Notes: generated by a model not told the origin, from the letters alone. Counted from the stretch's first letter, positions 10,024 to 19,623 are shown. The stretch: 64,000 nucleotides of DNA from Chryseobacterium sp. LAM-KRS1 (GCF_013184525.1 NZ_JAAOIZ010000002.1:434001-498000); one strand, 5' to 3'. Translations and numbers: made by a program.

Positions 10024-11084
10024 ACTTTTTCCTGGACTGCGTGTTTTATAATTTGAATTAATTCTTCGGACGACGTTTCATCTTCCGAAAGTTTTGATAA
10101 GTATTCCTTATATCCCAATGCAGCAAGAGCTTCCGCTGCATACAACTTAATCCCTGTATTGATATTTTCCGATAATTCTTTTTTGAGTAAGCCTATACAG
10201 GACTGATCCTTAGAAACTTTCATCACACGAAGAATTTCAAGCTGGACTTCATAAGGCTGGTCGGGATACACTTTTGTAAGGAACTGAATGGTCGAGGGAT
10301 CTTCTAATGACAAAAGGGTATGCACGGCCTGTATTCTGACCTCAACTGATGAATGCTCCAGAAGATCGGCCACCATCGGATAAAAAGAAAGCAATTGAAA
10401 TTTCCTTACCAATTTTAAAGTAAAAATGATAACCGAGCTACTTGAACTTCTAAGCCAGCCTTCAATAGCTTCTCCTGAGTTTTCAGGTATGCTGGTAATG
10501 GAGAGAAGCAGCCGGAGCTGTTGCCATTCTGAAATTATCCCCGAAGCGGTACTCAAAAAATCCAATCCTTCAAAACCTTTAAAGCTTACCATGGCATATT
10601 GCGCTTCCTGGTAGACCTGTGCGGAAGGATGGGATAAAAAAGAGGAAATTTTGGGAAGGTCCTCCTTTGCGTTCATGACCGTAAGTTCCTGTATCCCCCC
10701 GGCAATAAGATATGTTTTTTTCTGATCAAGCTTTTTAGCGGCTTCCTGCCGGAGATTGTATTCTTTAAACAGGTTTTTAATTTTAATTTTTGCAGCACCT
10801 GAAAATTTCTTTTCGGAATCTACCAGTTTTTGCAGGAATAGATTTCTAAATGAAGGACTCCTGGAAAGAAGTACAAAATTCTGATCAAGAGCAACTTCTT
10901 CATCTTCATAAACAATAACTTCCGATATTTTTTGATTAATAACCTTCATCCACCCCAAGATTCTCACAGATTCTTTGTACCGAAAAAAACTGTAAACAAG
11001 AATCCCTGTAATCAATAACAATACGAGAGACAACATCCCAAGGAAGATAAGAAACAGAAAATGTACAGAAGTGGTTAGCAGCAT
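10017..11084 (-). CDS. Membrane-anchored HEAT-repeat protein
   Basis: 355 aa with one N-terminal membrane segment (about 8-32) followed by a cytoplasmic-looking helical region. From about residue 100 it shows HEAT-like helical pairs (LPKISSFLSHPSAQVYQEAQ; VADLLEHSSVEVRIQAVHTL; IGLLKKELSENINTGIKLYA). No enzymatic motif is visible, so it is probably a scaffold or adaptor. Its stop region overlaps the start of the GT2-sulfatase fusion by 7 bp and it follows the receiver gene by 7 bp, so translation is probably coupled. It may link the receiver protein to the glycosyltransferase; this is inference from context. Confidence 0.75.
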   Translation of the reverse strand: MLLTTSVHFLFLIFLGMLSLVLLLITGILVYSFFRYKESVRILGWMKVINQKISEVIVYEDEEVALDQNFVLLSRSPSFRNLFLQKLVDSEKKFSGAAKIKIKNLFKEYNLRQEAAKKLDQKKTYLIAGGIQELTVMNAKEDLPKISSFLSHPSAQVYQEAQYAMVSFKGFEGLDFLSTASGIISEWQQLRLLLSITSIPENSGEAIEGWLRSSSSSVIIFTLKLVRKFQLLSFYPMVADLLEHSSVEVRIQAVHTLLSLEDPSTIQFLTKVYPDQPYEVQLEILRVMKVSKDQSCIGLLKKELSENINTGIKLYAAEALAALGYKEYLSKLSEDETSSEELIQIIKHAVQEKVC

Positions 11085-11091
11085 CGTTCTA

Positions 11092-11448
11092 TTATTTAGG
11101 GGTAAATCTTTTTATCCTCAACATCAATTCATTGGGACTGAACGGCTTTACAATAAAATCAGAAGCTCCCAGATCAAAAGCGTTTAGTACCACCTCTTCC
11201 TGCCCCATACTGGATAGCATAATGACAGGAATCTCCTTTCCCATGGTTTGTATGGCAGAAAGTATTTCTATTCCTGAAGCAAAAGGCATCATGATATCGG
11301 TGATGGCAAGGTCTACATCTTTCTCTTTTAAGGTTTCGATGGCTTCTTTACCATTACGGGTAAGGATTACTTCATGCCCTTCTTTTAATAATTTGTGTTC
11401 TATCGTTTTTAGAATCAGTTCATCGTCTTCAGCGATCAGAATCAACAT
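11092..11448 (-). CDS. Stand-alone response-regulator receiver (CheY-like)
   Basis: 118 aa, a complete receiver domain and nothing else. The acidic pair is DD at residues 8-9, the phospho-acceptor is Asp51 in TDIMMP, the switch Ser is at 79-80, and Lys101 sits in VKPFSP. With no output domain it should act by protein contact, plausibly on the HEAT protein or glycosyltransferase encoded just downstream. It lies 12 bp after the hybrid kinase gene, whose Hpt domain could be its phosphodonor. This is a phosphorelay directly upstream of a polymer synthase. Confidence 0.92.
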   Translation of the reverse strand: MLILIAEDDELILKTIEHKLLKEGHEVILTRNGKEAIETLKEKDVDLAITDIMMPFASGIEILSAIQTMGKEIPVIMLSSMGQEEVVLNAFDLGASDFIVKPFSPNELMLRIKRFTPK

Positions 11449-11460
11449 AGTCTTTTGTTT

Positions 11461-14400
11461 TTATTTTATTAAACCCTTTATTAAATTTAATCCGATTGTT
11501 ATTTCATTGATAATTTCCTGCGGTAAAGAGGTGAAATCCATAGTTTCATCCGCTTTCTTTTCCCAGTATAAAGCAGTTTCTGCCAGCTTTATCAATCCGG
11601 CAGTTCCGGCTGTACCTTTTAGTTTGTGAAGAACTTTCTTCAACTCATCTTTGTTTTCTTCAGCCGATGCAATTCTTATATTATTTTCCGCCTCAGATAG
11701 CTGTTGGACCACCAGATCCAGGAAAATCGCTCTAAAATCATCATCGTCTCCCGTTTGATCATTGAGAAGATTCAGATCAAGATATTTCTCAGTTTTTACA
11801 GTATTTCCTGTTTCTATCGTTTGAACGGAAATGTATTTTTCTAGCATTTCCAAAAGATCTGACTGTCTCAGGGGTTTCGGAAGAAAATCATTCATTCCGG
11901 ACATGATGCATTTTTCCTTTTCACCGATGATGGTTCCTGCTGTTACACCAATGATCGGAACATCCTGATATCCTGGAAGAAGACGAATTTGTTTAGTAGC
12001 TTCAATACCGTCCATTACCGGCATTTGGACATCCATCAATATCACCGAAAAATGTTTGTTTTTACATTGTTCCACTGCTTCCAGTCCATTTACCGATTCT
12101 GTAAGCTCAACATCGGGAATCAAAGATTTCATCATTTTGTTGTTAAGAACCATATTCACAGGGTTATCATCAACAAGTAAAACCTTAAGATGCGGTGGAA
12201 ATAAAAAATTTTCTGCTTCCTGCTCATCAGCTGCCGGTATTTCTTTTACATGATCGTGTACTACACGTTTTAAAGTTCGGTAGAGTTCTTCTGATTTTAT
12301 AGGTTTTAACAGGAAGTAGGAATTTTCTTCTTGCCGGAAAGAGTTGAGTACATCATGCTCTTCCGAAGAAGTATGAAGGATAACCAGGGGTGAAGTTTCA
12401 TTTTTTTGAGCAAATAATTCCTTAATTTTCTCAATAGTTTCCAACCCTGAAATAATGGGCATATGATAATCCATCAAAATAACATCAAAATGTTCTCCAT
12501 CCAATAAAATCTGCAAAGCTTCCATCCCGTTGGCTGCTAATTTTGACCCAATATTTTTATAGGCCAGCATGTGCTGGAGAATGATCCTGTTCGCCTCATT
12601 ATCATCAACAATAAGAACTTTTTCTATTTTCAGTTCTTCTTCTTCAATACCTTCAGATTCCTCATAGGGAACTTCAATGTCAAAGAAAAATACGGATCCT
12701 TTTTCCGGTATACTGTTCAGGGAAAGATGGCTTCCCATATAGCCCAGAATATTATTGGATATCGTTAGTCCCAGTCCTGTTCCCCCGTAATGCTTGCTGA
12801 TGGAACTGTTTTCCTGGGTAAAGGCATCAAAAATATGCTGCTGCTTTTCAAGCGGAATACCTATCCCGGTATCTCTTACGGAAAATCTTAATGATATATT
12901 TTGTCCTGTGATATTCAGCTTTTCTACTTTAAGCTCAATCTCGCCACGATGTGTAAATTTAACGGCATTACCCAACAGATTAATGAGAATCTGTTTCATT
13001 CTGGATTCGTCAAGCCAAAGTACTTTCGGCAATCCCTGTTCAATATTGAGTAGCAACTCAATGTTTTTTTTCTGTGATTGATAAAGGATCACATTGATTA
13101 CCTGGCTAACTAAATCATAAACATTCGATCTTTCGATAAGGAGTTCCATTTTTCCAGATTCTATTTTCGAAAAATCCAGGATATCATTAATTATATTGAG
13201 TAGATTTTCCCCCGATTCATTGATATAATTAAGATATTGAGTCTGTATTTCATTGAGAGGAGTTTTCAAAAGAAGATCTGAAAATCCGATCACTCCATTC
13301 AGAGGTGTACGGATCTCATGACTCATATTGGCAAGAAATTCTGACTTTGCTTTGCTTGCAATATCCGCCATTTTCTTTGCATTTTTGAGTTCTTCATTAG
13401 TTTTTACAATATCGGTAATATTCTGTACAGAGACAATTATTCCACCTATTACGCCATCAGAAAGATACCATGGTCCTACTTCCAGGTTATAATGTTGGAT
13501 GCCTTCTTTATGTGGAACTTCAATGGCAAAATCATCATTTTTATAGACCTTGCCTTCTAAAGCATTTTTGTAGATGGCCTTTCTTTCTTCAGGAACGTTA
13601 GGAGAAATGGTATAAATATTCTCTCCCATCAGCTCCATATTATTCATATTGAATTCTTCCTTCCAGCTTGTACTTACCGAAACATAATTAAGTTCTTTAT
13701 CAAACATCGCTACTGCAACGGGAACATAAGTAGCAAAAGACTGCATCATTGCTTCTTTCTTCTCCAGTTCCAGATATATATTTTTAAAAGCATCAATATC
13801 CTGAATGATTCCGTACACCCTGGTACATACTCCGTTTTCAAACTCCGGAATTCCTTTTACTCTTACCCAGATCGTAACTCCATCATTGCGGACAAGCTGA
13901 AATTCCGCATCATAAGGAATACCTTCCGAAACAGCCCGGTTAAATAAGAACTCAACTTTTTGTTTATCTTCTTCTTTATAAAAACCGATTGCATTTTCAA
14001 AGTCGGGCTGGAATTCCTGATCTATTTTATGGATTTCTTTTGCTGTTTTGGACCAGATTACAGATTTATTTTTAAGGTTGACTTCCCAGCCACCCACCTG
14101 AGCGACCGAACTCGTTTGCTCAAGCATTTTCTTGGCATAAAGAAGATCCCTTTCCAGGCTCATTCTTTCCGTTACGTTCAATGCTGTACTTACCACATAC
14201 GGTTTTCCGTCTTTATCAATTTCCACAAGATTATGGTACATCCAGATCAGTTCTTCACCTTCTTTTGACTCGAGGATCATTGTTCCGAAATCTTCCTTAT
14301 TCTGATTGATACGTTCTAAATATTTTTCCAGCAAAGAACTATTTTGTTCAGGAACGAGATCTTTCAGATTTAATCCGTTTACTTCTTCCGCAGAATAATG

Positions 14401-15363
14401 CAGGGTTTCTCTACCTTTTTGATTCACCTCAAGAATATTTCCTTCCATATCGTGCATGCTCATCAACCCGATTGCATTTTCGAAGAAGCTTCTAAAACGG
14501 CGTTCGGAACTTTCAAGCTGGCGCTTTTCTTCGATATGCTGGGTAATATTAATGCCGAAACAAAAAATCTCTGAATGGTCATGGTTTTGCTTCAGGTACC
14601 ATTCTATAATTATAGCACCAGCGTCTTCAGTTTTTGTGGAGGTAGTAAAAACCAGTTCCTCATCTGTCTTAAGAAAGTTTTCGAGTTTGAGTTGCCAATC
14701 GTCATCCTGCTTTTTTATAATCGTTAAAAAACTCTGATTAACTGCTTTTTTTGGAGCTATTCCGAATATTTTTTCAAAGGAGGGATTTGCTTCTTTAAGG
14801 ATAAATTTGTTATCAAGAACGCAAATCAGGTTATTGGAAATATCAAAGGTCTGTTGGAAATATTCAGCCTGTTTATTCTTTTTTTTGCCGATATATAAAT
14901 TGGTGATAGCTTCTCCAATTTTTTTCAGAGTATCTATTTGGTTGTCGGAGAGGTTTTTAGGCTTAAAATCAATAACGCACAATGTACCTAATGCAAATCC
15001 TTCATCATCTATCAGCGGTACCCCTGCATAGAAACGGATACCACTTTCCAGAATTATAGAATTCCCGGATGATCTGTCGTCAGCAAGTGTATCAGGGATC
15101 ACCAACACATCTCCGTTTGCAATAGAATACTGGCAAAGTGTATTTTCACGCTCCACACTATCCAAAGAAATCCCAATACAGCTCTGTATCATCTGGACAT
15201 CACTTTCCATAATAGCAATAAGAGAGCTGGGACAGTCGGTAACCAGACAAGCAGTTTCTGCAAAAATATCTAATTGAGGATCCTTTGGCAGATTCAGAAG
15301 ATCAAATAGTTCCAGTTTTTTTACTCTCCCCTGTTCATTATTAGGCACTGGATAATTCCCCAT
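11461..15363 (-). CDS. Hybrid sensor kinase: GAF, PAS repeats, HisKA-HATPase, two receivers, Hpt
   Basis: 1300 aa with no membrane segment, so it is probably a cytoplasmic sensor. Domains in order: GAF about 20-160; four PAS/PAC units at about 165-280, 285-400, 415-530 and 540-655; HisKA with SHEIRTPLNG (His about 682); HATPase with N box near 795-801 and DTGIGIP/GGTGLGLTIS near 831-866; receiver 1 with Asp about 965; receiver 2 with Asp about 1111; and an Hpt domain with His about 1246 (HKLKGTAG). This is a full phosphorelay in one chain, probably feeding the single-domain receiver encoded next. The ligand is unknown. The GAF N-terminus is of the type that begins many Bacteroidota PAS kinases. 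Confidence 0.92.
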   Translation of the reverse strand: MGNYPVPNNEQGRVKKLELFDLLNLPKDPQLDIFAETACLVTDCPSSLIAIMESDVQMIQSCIGISLDSVERENTLCQYSIANGDVLVIPDTLADDRSSGNSIILESGIRFYAGVPLIDDEGFALGTLCVIDFKPKNLSDNQIDTLKKIGEAITNLYIGKKKNKQAEYFQQTFDISNNLICVLDNKFILKEANPSFEKIFGIAPKKAVNQSFLTIIKKQDDDWQLKLENFLKTDEELVFTTSTKTEDAGAIIIEWYLKQNHDHSEIFCFGINITQHIEEKRQLESSERRFRSFFENAIGLMSMHDMEGNILEVNQKGRETLHYSAEEVNGLNLKDLVPEQNSSLLEKYLERINQNKEDFGTMILESKEGEELIWMYHNLVEIDKDGKPYVVSTALNVTERMSLERDLLYAKKMLEQTSSVAQVGGWEVNLKNKSVIWSKTAKEIHKIDQEFQPDFENAIGFYKEEDKQKVEFLFNRAVSEGIPYDAEFQLVRNDGVTIWVRVKGIPEFENGVCTRVYGIIQDIDAFKNIYLELEKKEAMMQSFATYVPVAVAMFDKELNYVSVSTSWKEEFNMNNMELMGENIYTISPNVPEERKAIYKNALEGKVYKNDDFAIEVPHKEGIQHYNLEVGPWYLSDGVIGGIIVSVQNITDIVKTNEELKNAKKMADIASKAKSEFLANMSHEIRTPLNGVIGFSDLLLKTPLNEIQTQYLNYINESGENLLNIINDILDFSKIESGKMELLIERSNVYDLVSQVINVILYQSQKKNIELLLNIEQGLPKVLWLDESRMKQILINLLGNAVKFTHRGEIELKVEKLNITGQNISLRFSVRDTGIGIPLEKQQHIFDAFTQENSSISKHYGGTGLGLTISNNILGYMGSHLSLNSIPEKGSVFFFDIEVPYEESEGIEEEELKIEKVLIVDDNEANRIILQHMLAYKNIGSKLAANGMEALQILLDGEHFDVILMDYHMPIISGLETIEKIKELFAQKNETSPLVILHTSSEEHDVLNSFRQEENSYFLLKPIKSEELYRTLKRVVHDHVKEIPAADEQEAENFLFPPHLKVLLVDDNPVNMVLNNKMMKSLIPDVELTESVNGLEAVEQCKNKHFSVILMDVQMPVMDGIEATKQIRLLPGYQDVPIIGVTAGTIIGEKEKCIMSGMNDFLPKPLRQSDLLEMLEKYISVQTIETGNTVKTEKYLDLNLLNDQTGDDDDFRAIFLDLVVQQLSEAENNIRIASAEENKDELKKVLHKLKGTAGTAGLIKLAETALYWEKKADETMDFTSLPQEIINEITIGLNLIKGLIK

Positions 15364-15742
15364 AACATTAACTAATATTTTGTTTTATGTTAAATATAGT
15401 TATAAAATCATTATGGGAAACTATTTTTTTACAACATCGTCAATATATTCAATTAATATTATTTAATAGTACATTACGATTACAAATATTCAAAATTACA
15501 GTTACGGAAAATTTAATCTTCAATAAAAATATCTGATAAAACGATTATTACATTTCCATTCCGGTTTAACTCATTCAATCGGAGTCAATTGTCGTTAAAA
15601 TTATTTGATAACAATCTCATCAAGGTCACAAGACCTCATGCAAAGATTACATTTTTCGATGCCGTTTTTTAATTTTAAAATTCGTTACTGTAATGACAGA
15701 TTGAGCGACAATATTCATTCTGAGTTGATAACTTAAAAACAG
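15364..15742. other. 379-bp intergenic region between hybrid kinase and SDR gene
   Basis: AT-rich with no ORF worth calling. It must carry the promoter of the hybrid kinase operon; the nearest match is TATATTTA, one base off TAnnTTTG, about 35 bp before the kinase start. A short hairpin (AGGTC/GACCT, loop ACAA) lies at 15623-15636. No strong terminator is seen for the SDR gene's upstream side. Confidence 0.4.
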
Positions 15743-17173
15743 TCACTCTTTTGCTAATCTCCTTACCATACCTTTAAAAATAATCCCATGAAATGGTAAA
15801 ACAGAATACCAGTATAATCTCCCGGTCAGTCCATGCGGCCGAAAAACCGCTTTTTGCCAAAGCTTTCCTTTATAAGTTTTAAACATGAGCCATGCCTCAC
15901 CGGGAAGTTTCATTTCTGCGAAGAGAATAAGTTTTCCTTCTTCTTTGTTTGCATATAAAACACGCCAAAAATCCAAAGCATCACCTTCGTGAAGTTGATC
16001 GGGATGTGTTCTCCCACGCCGCAATCCGGGTCCGCCAATCAATAGATCCAAAAATCCTCGTATTTTCCATAGGCTTTGCCCGTACCAGCCGTTTGTTCCT
16101 CCTAAAGAAAAAACCCGGTTCAGACATTTTTCACGATCATCGTATTCTGCAGTTCTTAGATCCGTAAAGCATCCATATTTTGGGACATCAAGATAATTTT
16201 TCAGATTGGAATCACTTCTGCTGCTGATAAAGCTGTCCTTCCAGCTTGATATAATTTCCTTATCCTGAATTTTAGCGAGAGTTCTTCTTAAGGCTGTATC
16301 ATATGAAAATGGCTGAACACCTGTAATCTGTTTTATTTCCAGTAAGCTTTCTGGCCTGCATACCACCTCAATTTTCATACTTCCAACCAGTGCGGAAGCC
16401 AAATTATAGGATGTCGAAGTAATAAAATACAACCAATACGAGGACAGTTTGGGTGTCATTACAGGAACTGTAAAAATCTTTCTTTTCAGCCCTCTGATTT
16501 TAGCAAATTCCAAGAGCATTTCTTTATAAGTCAACACATTATCACAACCTATATCAAAATTTCTACGATAGGCCTTTTCTTTAAATAATGTAAAAATCAG
16601 AAAATCAAGAACGTTGGCAATTCCTATCGGCTGACATTTTGTGTGAAGCCACCTTGGAGCGATCATTATGGGTAATTTTTCTACCAGATCTCTTATAATT
16701 TCAAAAGAAGCACTTCCTGATCCAATGATAATTCCGGCTCTTAAGACCGTGGCAGGAATTTTACATTGCATAAGAATCTTTTCAACCTCAAACCGGGAAC
16801 TTAAATGTTGGGATAATTCTTTTTCGTTGACCAGACCCGAAAGATAAATGATGTGTTTGCATTCCGTATTCTCAATAAAATTGGAAAAGTTAACAGCGCA
16901 TTCTTTTTCTTTTTCAGCATAATCATTGCTATTGCTCATCGAATGCATAAGATAATACGCTCCTGAAATATCTTTCGGAATATTTTCCAGGGTTTCAGGT
17001 TTTAAAAAATCTACTTCCACTACTTCCACCTGACTATCGTTAATATCGACACTTTTGGAAAAACGATTTTTATCTCTGCAACAACAGATAACCCGATAAC
17101 CCTGAGCAGCGATAACGTCGATCATTCTTTTTCCGATGTATCCGGTTGCGCCGGTGAGCAGAATTTTTTTCAT
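15743..17173 (-). CDS. SDR-family NAD(P)-binding protein with DUF2867 C-terminal domain
   Basis: 476 aa. The N-terminal Rossmann domain has GATGYIG (residues 8-14), typical of atypical or extended SDRs. The C-terminal part (about 330-476, including FSLGGTNGWYGQSLWKIRG and RRGRTHPDQLHEGDALDFWR) is the DUF2867 domain. Proteins with this fusion occur in bacterial light-induced gene sets beside photolyase-like genes. Here it lies 48 bp downstream of ribA in the same direction, in the arm divergent from the photolyase-related gene. The substrate is unknown. Confidence 0.85.
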   Translation of the reverse strand: MKKILLTGATGYIGKRMIDVIAAQGYRVICCCRDKNRFSKSVDINDSQVEVVEVDFLKPETLENIPKDISGAYYLMHSMSNSNDYAEKEKECAVNFSNFIENTECKHIIYLSGLVNEKELSQHLSSRFEVEKILMQCKIPATVLRAGIIIGSGSASFEIIRDLVEKLPIMIAPRWLHTKCQPIGIANVLDFLIFTLFKEKAYRRNFDIGCDNVLTYKEMLLEFAKIRGLKRKIFTVPVMTPKLSSYWLYFITSTSYNLASALVGSMKIEVVCRPESLLEIKQITGVQPFSYDTALRRTLAKIQDKEIISSWKDSFISSRSDSNLKNYLDVPKYGCFTDLRTAEYDDREKCLNRVFSLGGTNGWYGQSLWKIRGFLDLLIGGPGLRRGRTHPDQLHEGDALDFWRVLYANKEEGKLILFAEMKLPGEAWLMFKTYKGKLWQKAVFRPHGLTGRLYWYSVLPFHGIIFKGMVRRLAKE

Positions 17174-17221
17174 AGGATTAGGCTTTGGTGGTTTGACAAT
17201 GTTTGCCGGTGAAAGAAAAAA

Positions 17222-17812
17222 TTATACCTTTTCTAAAAGATGCCCGAAATAATCTTTCTTTTTTGCCAGGTAACTTTCATTGACCTCATTCGACTCTATT
17301 TCCAGCGGAATTCTATTCTTTAGCTTAATTCCACTGTTATCAAGAGATTTCAGCTTTTCAGGATTGTTGGTCAGCAGATTAATTTCATTTACTTTTAAAA
17401 TCTTCAGCACTTCTATCGCGATATCAAAATTTCTGCCATCAGCCGGTAATCCCAGTTTCAGATTAGCTTCTACCGTGTCAAAGCCTTTTTCCTGAAGTGC
17501 ATAAGCTCTCAATTTGTTGATGATTCCGATATTCCGACCTTCCTGACGCAGATAAATAATTATTCCGCCGTTCTCATGCACATATTTCATAGCAGCATCC
17601 AGCTGTTGCCCGCACTCGCATTTTTTAGAATGAAAAACTTCGCCGGTGATACACTCCGAATGAAAACGCACATTCACCGCAGTACTAAAATCTGTATTTT
17701 CCGCCACCCAAACCAGATTCGGATTCCAATCATCTTCGAACTCTGAAAATGCATAAACAGTAAACATTCCAAAATCAGTTGGAATATTCGATTGCGCTTG
17801 TATTGTCAACAT
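17222..17812 (-). CDS. ribA: GTP cyclohydrolase II
   Basis: 196 aa, a stand-alone GTP cyclohydrolase II, the first step of riboflavin synthesis (GTP to the 2,5-diaminopyrimidinone phosphate plus formate). The zinc Cys ligands fall at C54, C65 and C67 (HSEC...KKCEC), the same numbering as the E. coli enzyme. LRQEGRNIGI is the catalytic and GTP-binding block, followed by LPADGRNFDIA. The lack of a DHBP synthase domain suggests a second, dedicated copy. It is divergent from a photolyase-related gene, so it may boost FAD supply for the flavoproteins of this locus when induced. Its promoter carries a GTA...TAC box shared with the MarR genes. Confidence 0.93.
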   Translation of the reverse strand: MLTIQAQSNIPTDFGMFTVYAFSEFEDDWNPNLVWVAENTDFSTAVNVRFHSECITGEVFHSKKCECGQQLDAAMKYVHENGGIIIYLRQEGRNIGIINKLRAYALQEKGFDTVEANLKLGLPADGRNFDIAIEVLKILKVNEINLLTNNPEKLKSLDNSGIKLKNRIPLEIESNEVNESYLAKKKDYFGHLLEKV

Positions 17813-18144
17813 AATTTAAAAATTAAAAAATCATATAGTACAAATTTATACTTTATTTTAAATAAAAATAAAATTATTTACTAAATTTGTAGATAAATAC
17901 ATTTTCTTATGCAGGAAAATCCAATATCACACAGGAAAAAAACTGAATTATATATTGAATACCAAAAAGTTATAATAAATGAAAGAGAAGTCCCGGATCA
18001 ATGTTTCACTAATTACAACCTTTCGAAATTAATTTTTTTGACAAGGTGAAATAAAATAAAATTGAGCACTGATAAATAACAACCGGCCTTTTAATCCAGA
18101 GAACAGGCAAAACTTTACAACCCTAAGCAAGAATTCAGACGATT
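17813..18144. other. 332-bp divergent promoter region, ribA / photolyase-related gene
   Basis: It holds the ribA box (17838-17851) and a plus-strand TAAATTTG at 17882-17889 that could be the -7 element for the rightward genes. A 46-codon ORF (17909-18049, starting MQENPISHRKK) lies downstream of that box but matches nothing I know and is probably untranslated leader. The AT-rich stretch between the two boxes fits a shared regulator site. Confidence 0.4.
17838..17851 (-). promoter_or_regulatory. ribA -7 box inside a GTA...TAC inverted repeat
   Basis: On the minus strand it reads GTATAAATTTGTAC. It contains a perfect TAnnTTTG (TAAATTTG) flanked by GTA and TAC, 26 bp before the ribA start. It resembles the boxes at 43371-43384 and 50460-50473 upstream of two MarR genes. 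Confidence 0.42.
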
Positions 18145-19623
18145 ATGGCTAAAATAATAAAACATACCGCTCAACTGATTTTTCCGCATCAGCTTTTTGA
18201 GGATACTGATTACCTTATCCAAGATCAGCCGGTATTTTTGATAGAGGAATTCTTATTTTTCAGGCAATATGCGTTTCATAAACAGAAGATAGCTTTTCAT
18301 CGTGCGACAATGAAGTTCTATGAACATACATTGAAAAAATCCGGTTTTGAGGTTGAATATATCGAAAGTTCATCAAAATACTCAGACATCAGAAACTTAA
18401 TTCTGAAACTGGAAAACGACCATTTTAAAACTATAAAAACGACAGATGTTTGTGATAATTGGCTGGAAAAAAGATTAAGACAAACCAAATTAGATCTTGA
18501 AATTCATGACAGCCCTCTTTTTTTGAATACCAAAGAAGAGCTGAAAGATTACTTTGAAGGGAAAAAATCATACCATCAGACTGATTTTTACAAGCAGCAG
18601 AGAATCACCCGGAATATCCTGATGAAGGCAGGAAAACCGCTGGGAGGAAAATGGACCTATGATACGGAAAACCGAAGAAAATATCCTAAAAATAAAAAAG
18701 CACCTTTCATATATTTCCCGACAAACAATCAATATTATGAGGAGGCGAAAGAATATACCGAAAAACATTTTTCAAAAAATTACGGAATTCTTACAGATGA
18801 ACAGCTTTATCCTACAACTTTCAAAGAAGCTGAAAAATGGCTTGAGCAATTCCTGGAAATGCGTTTTCCGGAATTTGGCATTTATGAAGACAGCATCGTG
18901 GAGAAAGAATATTTTCTGCATCACAGTGTTCTTTCTCCATTAATGAATGTAGGACTTTTAACTGCGGAAAATGTTTTGGAAAAAGCTATTTCCTTTGCAA
19001 AGGAAAATGATATTCCGGTAAACTCACTGGAAGGTTTTGTTAGACAAATTTTAGGATGGAGAGAATTTGTCCGGGGCGTTTATCTTTATCAGGGTGTGCA
19101 TCAGCGGAATAAAAATTACTGGAAACACAAGCAAAAACTTCCGGGATCTTTTTATACCGCTAAAACGGGAATCCAGCCAGTTGACAGCTCAATTCAGAAA
19201 ATTCTAAAAACCGGCTATGCACACCACATCGAAAGGCTGATGATTTTTGCTAATTTAATGAACCTCTGCCAATTCGATCCTGATGAAGTATATCAGTGGT
19301 TTATGGAAATGTTCATTGATTCTTATGACTGGGTAATGGTTCCGAATGTGTATGGAATGAGCACCCTTTCGGATGGTGGCAAAATGAGTACGAAACCCTA
19401 CATCAGTGGCAGCAATTACATCAAAAAAATGAGCGATTATCCTAACGGAGAATGGGCAGAACAATGGGATGCACTTTTCTGGAACTTCATCAATGATAAC
19501 AAGGATTTTTTCGCCAAAAACCCAAGGCTGGGCATGATGTTGAGAACGCTTGAAAAAATGCCGGAAGAGCAACGGAAAGAGCATATAAAAAGAGCAAAAG
19601 CATTTATTGAAAATCTGAAATAA
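18145..19623 (+). CDS. Cryptochrome/photolyase-related protein (FeS-BCP/CryB family), Cys ligands missing
   Basis: 492 aa. It shares the plan of the prokaryotic (6-4) photolyase / CryB group: an N-terminal Rossmann-like domain (FPHQLFEDTDYL) and a C-terminal FAD domain with GWREFVRGVY, LMIFANLMNL, PNVYGMSTLSDGG and KPYISGSNYIKKMSDY. Members usually carry a C-x2-C and a further Cys after MSDY for a 4Fe-4S cluster. Here that stretch reads MSDYPNGEWAEQWDALFW with no Cys, and the protein seems to have only two Cys in total. It may therefore be a cluster-free branch. It starts an operon with the TIGR03643 gene (1-bp overlap) and an SDR, divergent from ribA. Repair photolyase or photoreceptor cannot be decided. 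Confidence 0.85.
   Translation: MAKIIKHTAQLIFPHQLFEDTDYLIQDQPVFLIEEFLFFRQYAFHKQKIAFHRATMKFYEHTLKKSGFEVEYIESSSKYSDIRNLILKLENDHFKTIKTTDVCDNWLEKRLRQTKLDLEIHDSPLFLNTKEELKDYFEGKKSYHQTDFYKQQRITRNILMKAGKPLGGKWTYDTENRRKYPKNKKAPFIYFPTNNQYYEEAKEYTEKHFSKNYGILTDEQLYPTTFKEAEKWLEQFLEMRFPEFGIYEDSIVEKEYFLHHSVLSPLMNVGLLTAENVLEKAISFAKENDIPVNSLEGFVRQILGWREFVRGVYLYQGVHQRNKNYWKHKQKLPGSFYTAKTGIQPVDSSIQKILKTGYAHHIERLMIFANLMNLCQFDPDEVYQWFMEMFIDSYDWVMVPNVYGMSTLSDGGKMSTKPYISGSNYIKKMSDYPNGEWAEQWDALFWNFINDNKDFFAKNPRLGMMLRTLEKMPEEQRKEHIKRAKAFIENLK

Noticed and set aside
15623-15636. AGGTC/GACCT hairpin upstream of the SDR-DUF2867 end
   Set aside because: Short stem without T-run; not convincing as terminator or operator.
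17909-18049. 46-codon ORF between ribA and the photolyase-related gene
   Set aside because: No recognisable family, ordinary AT-rich composition, no ribosome-binding signal; more likely untranslated leader DNA.
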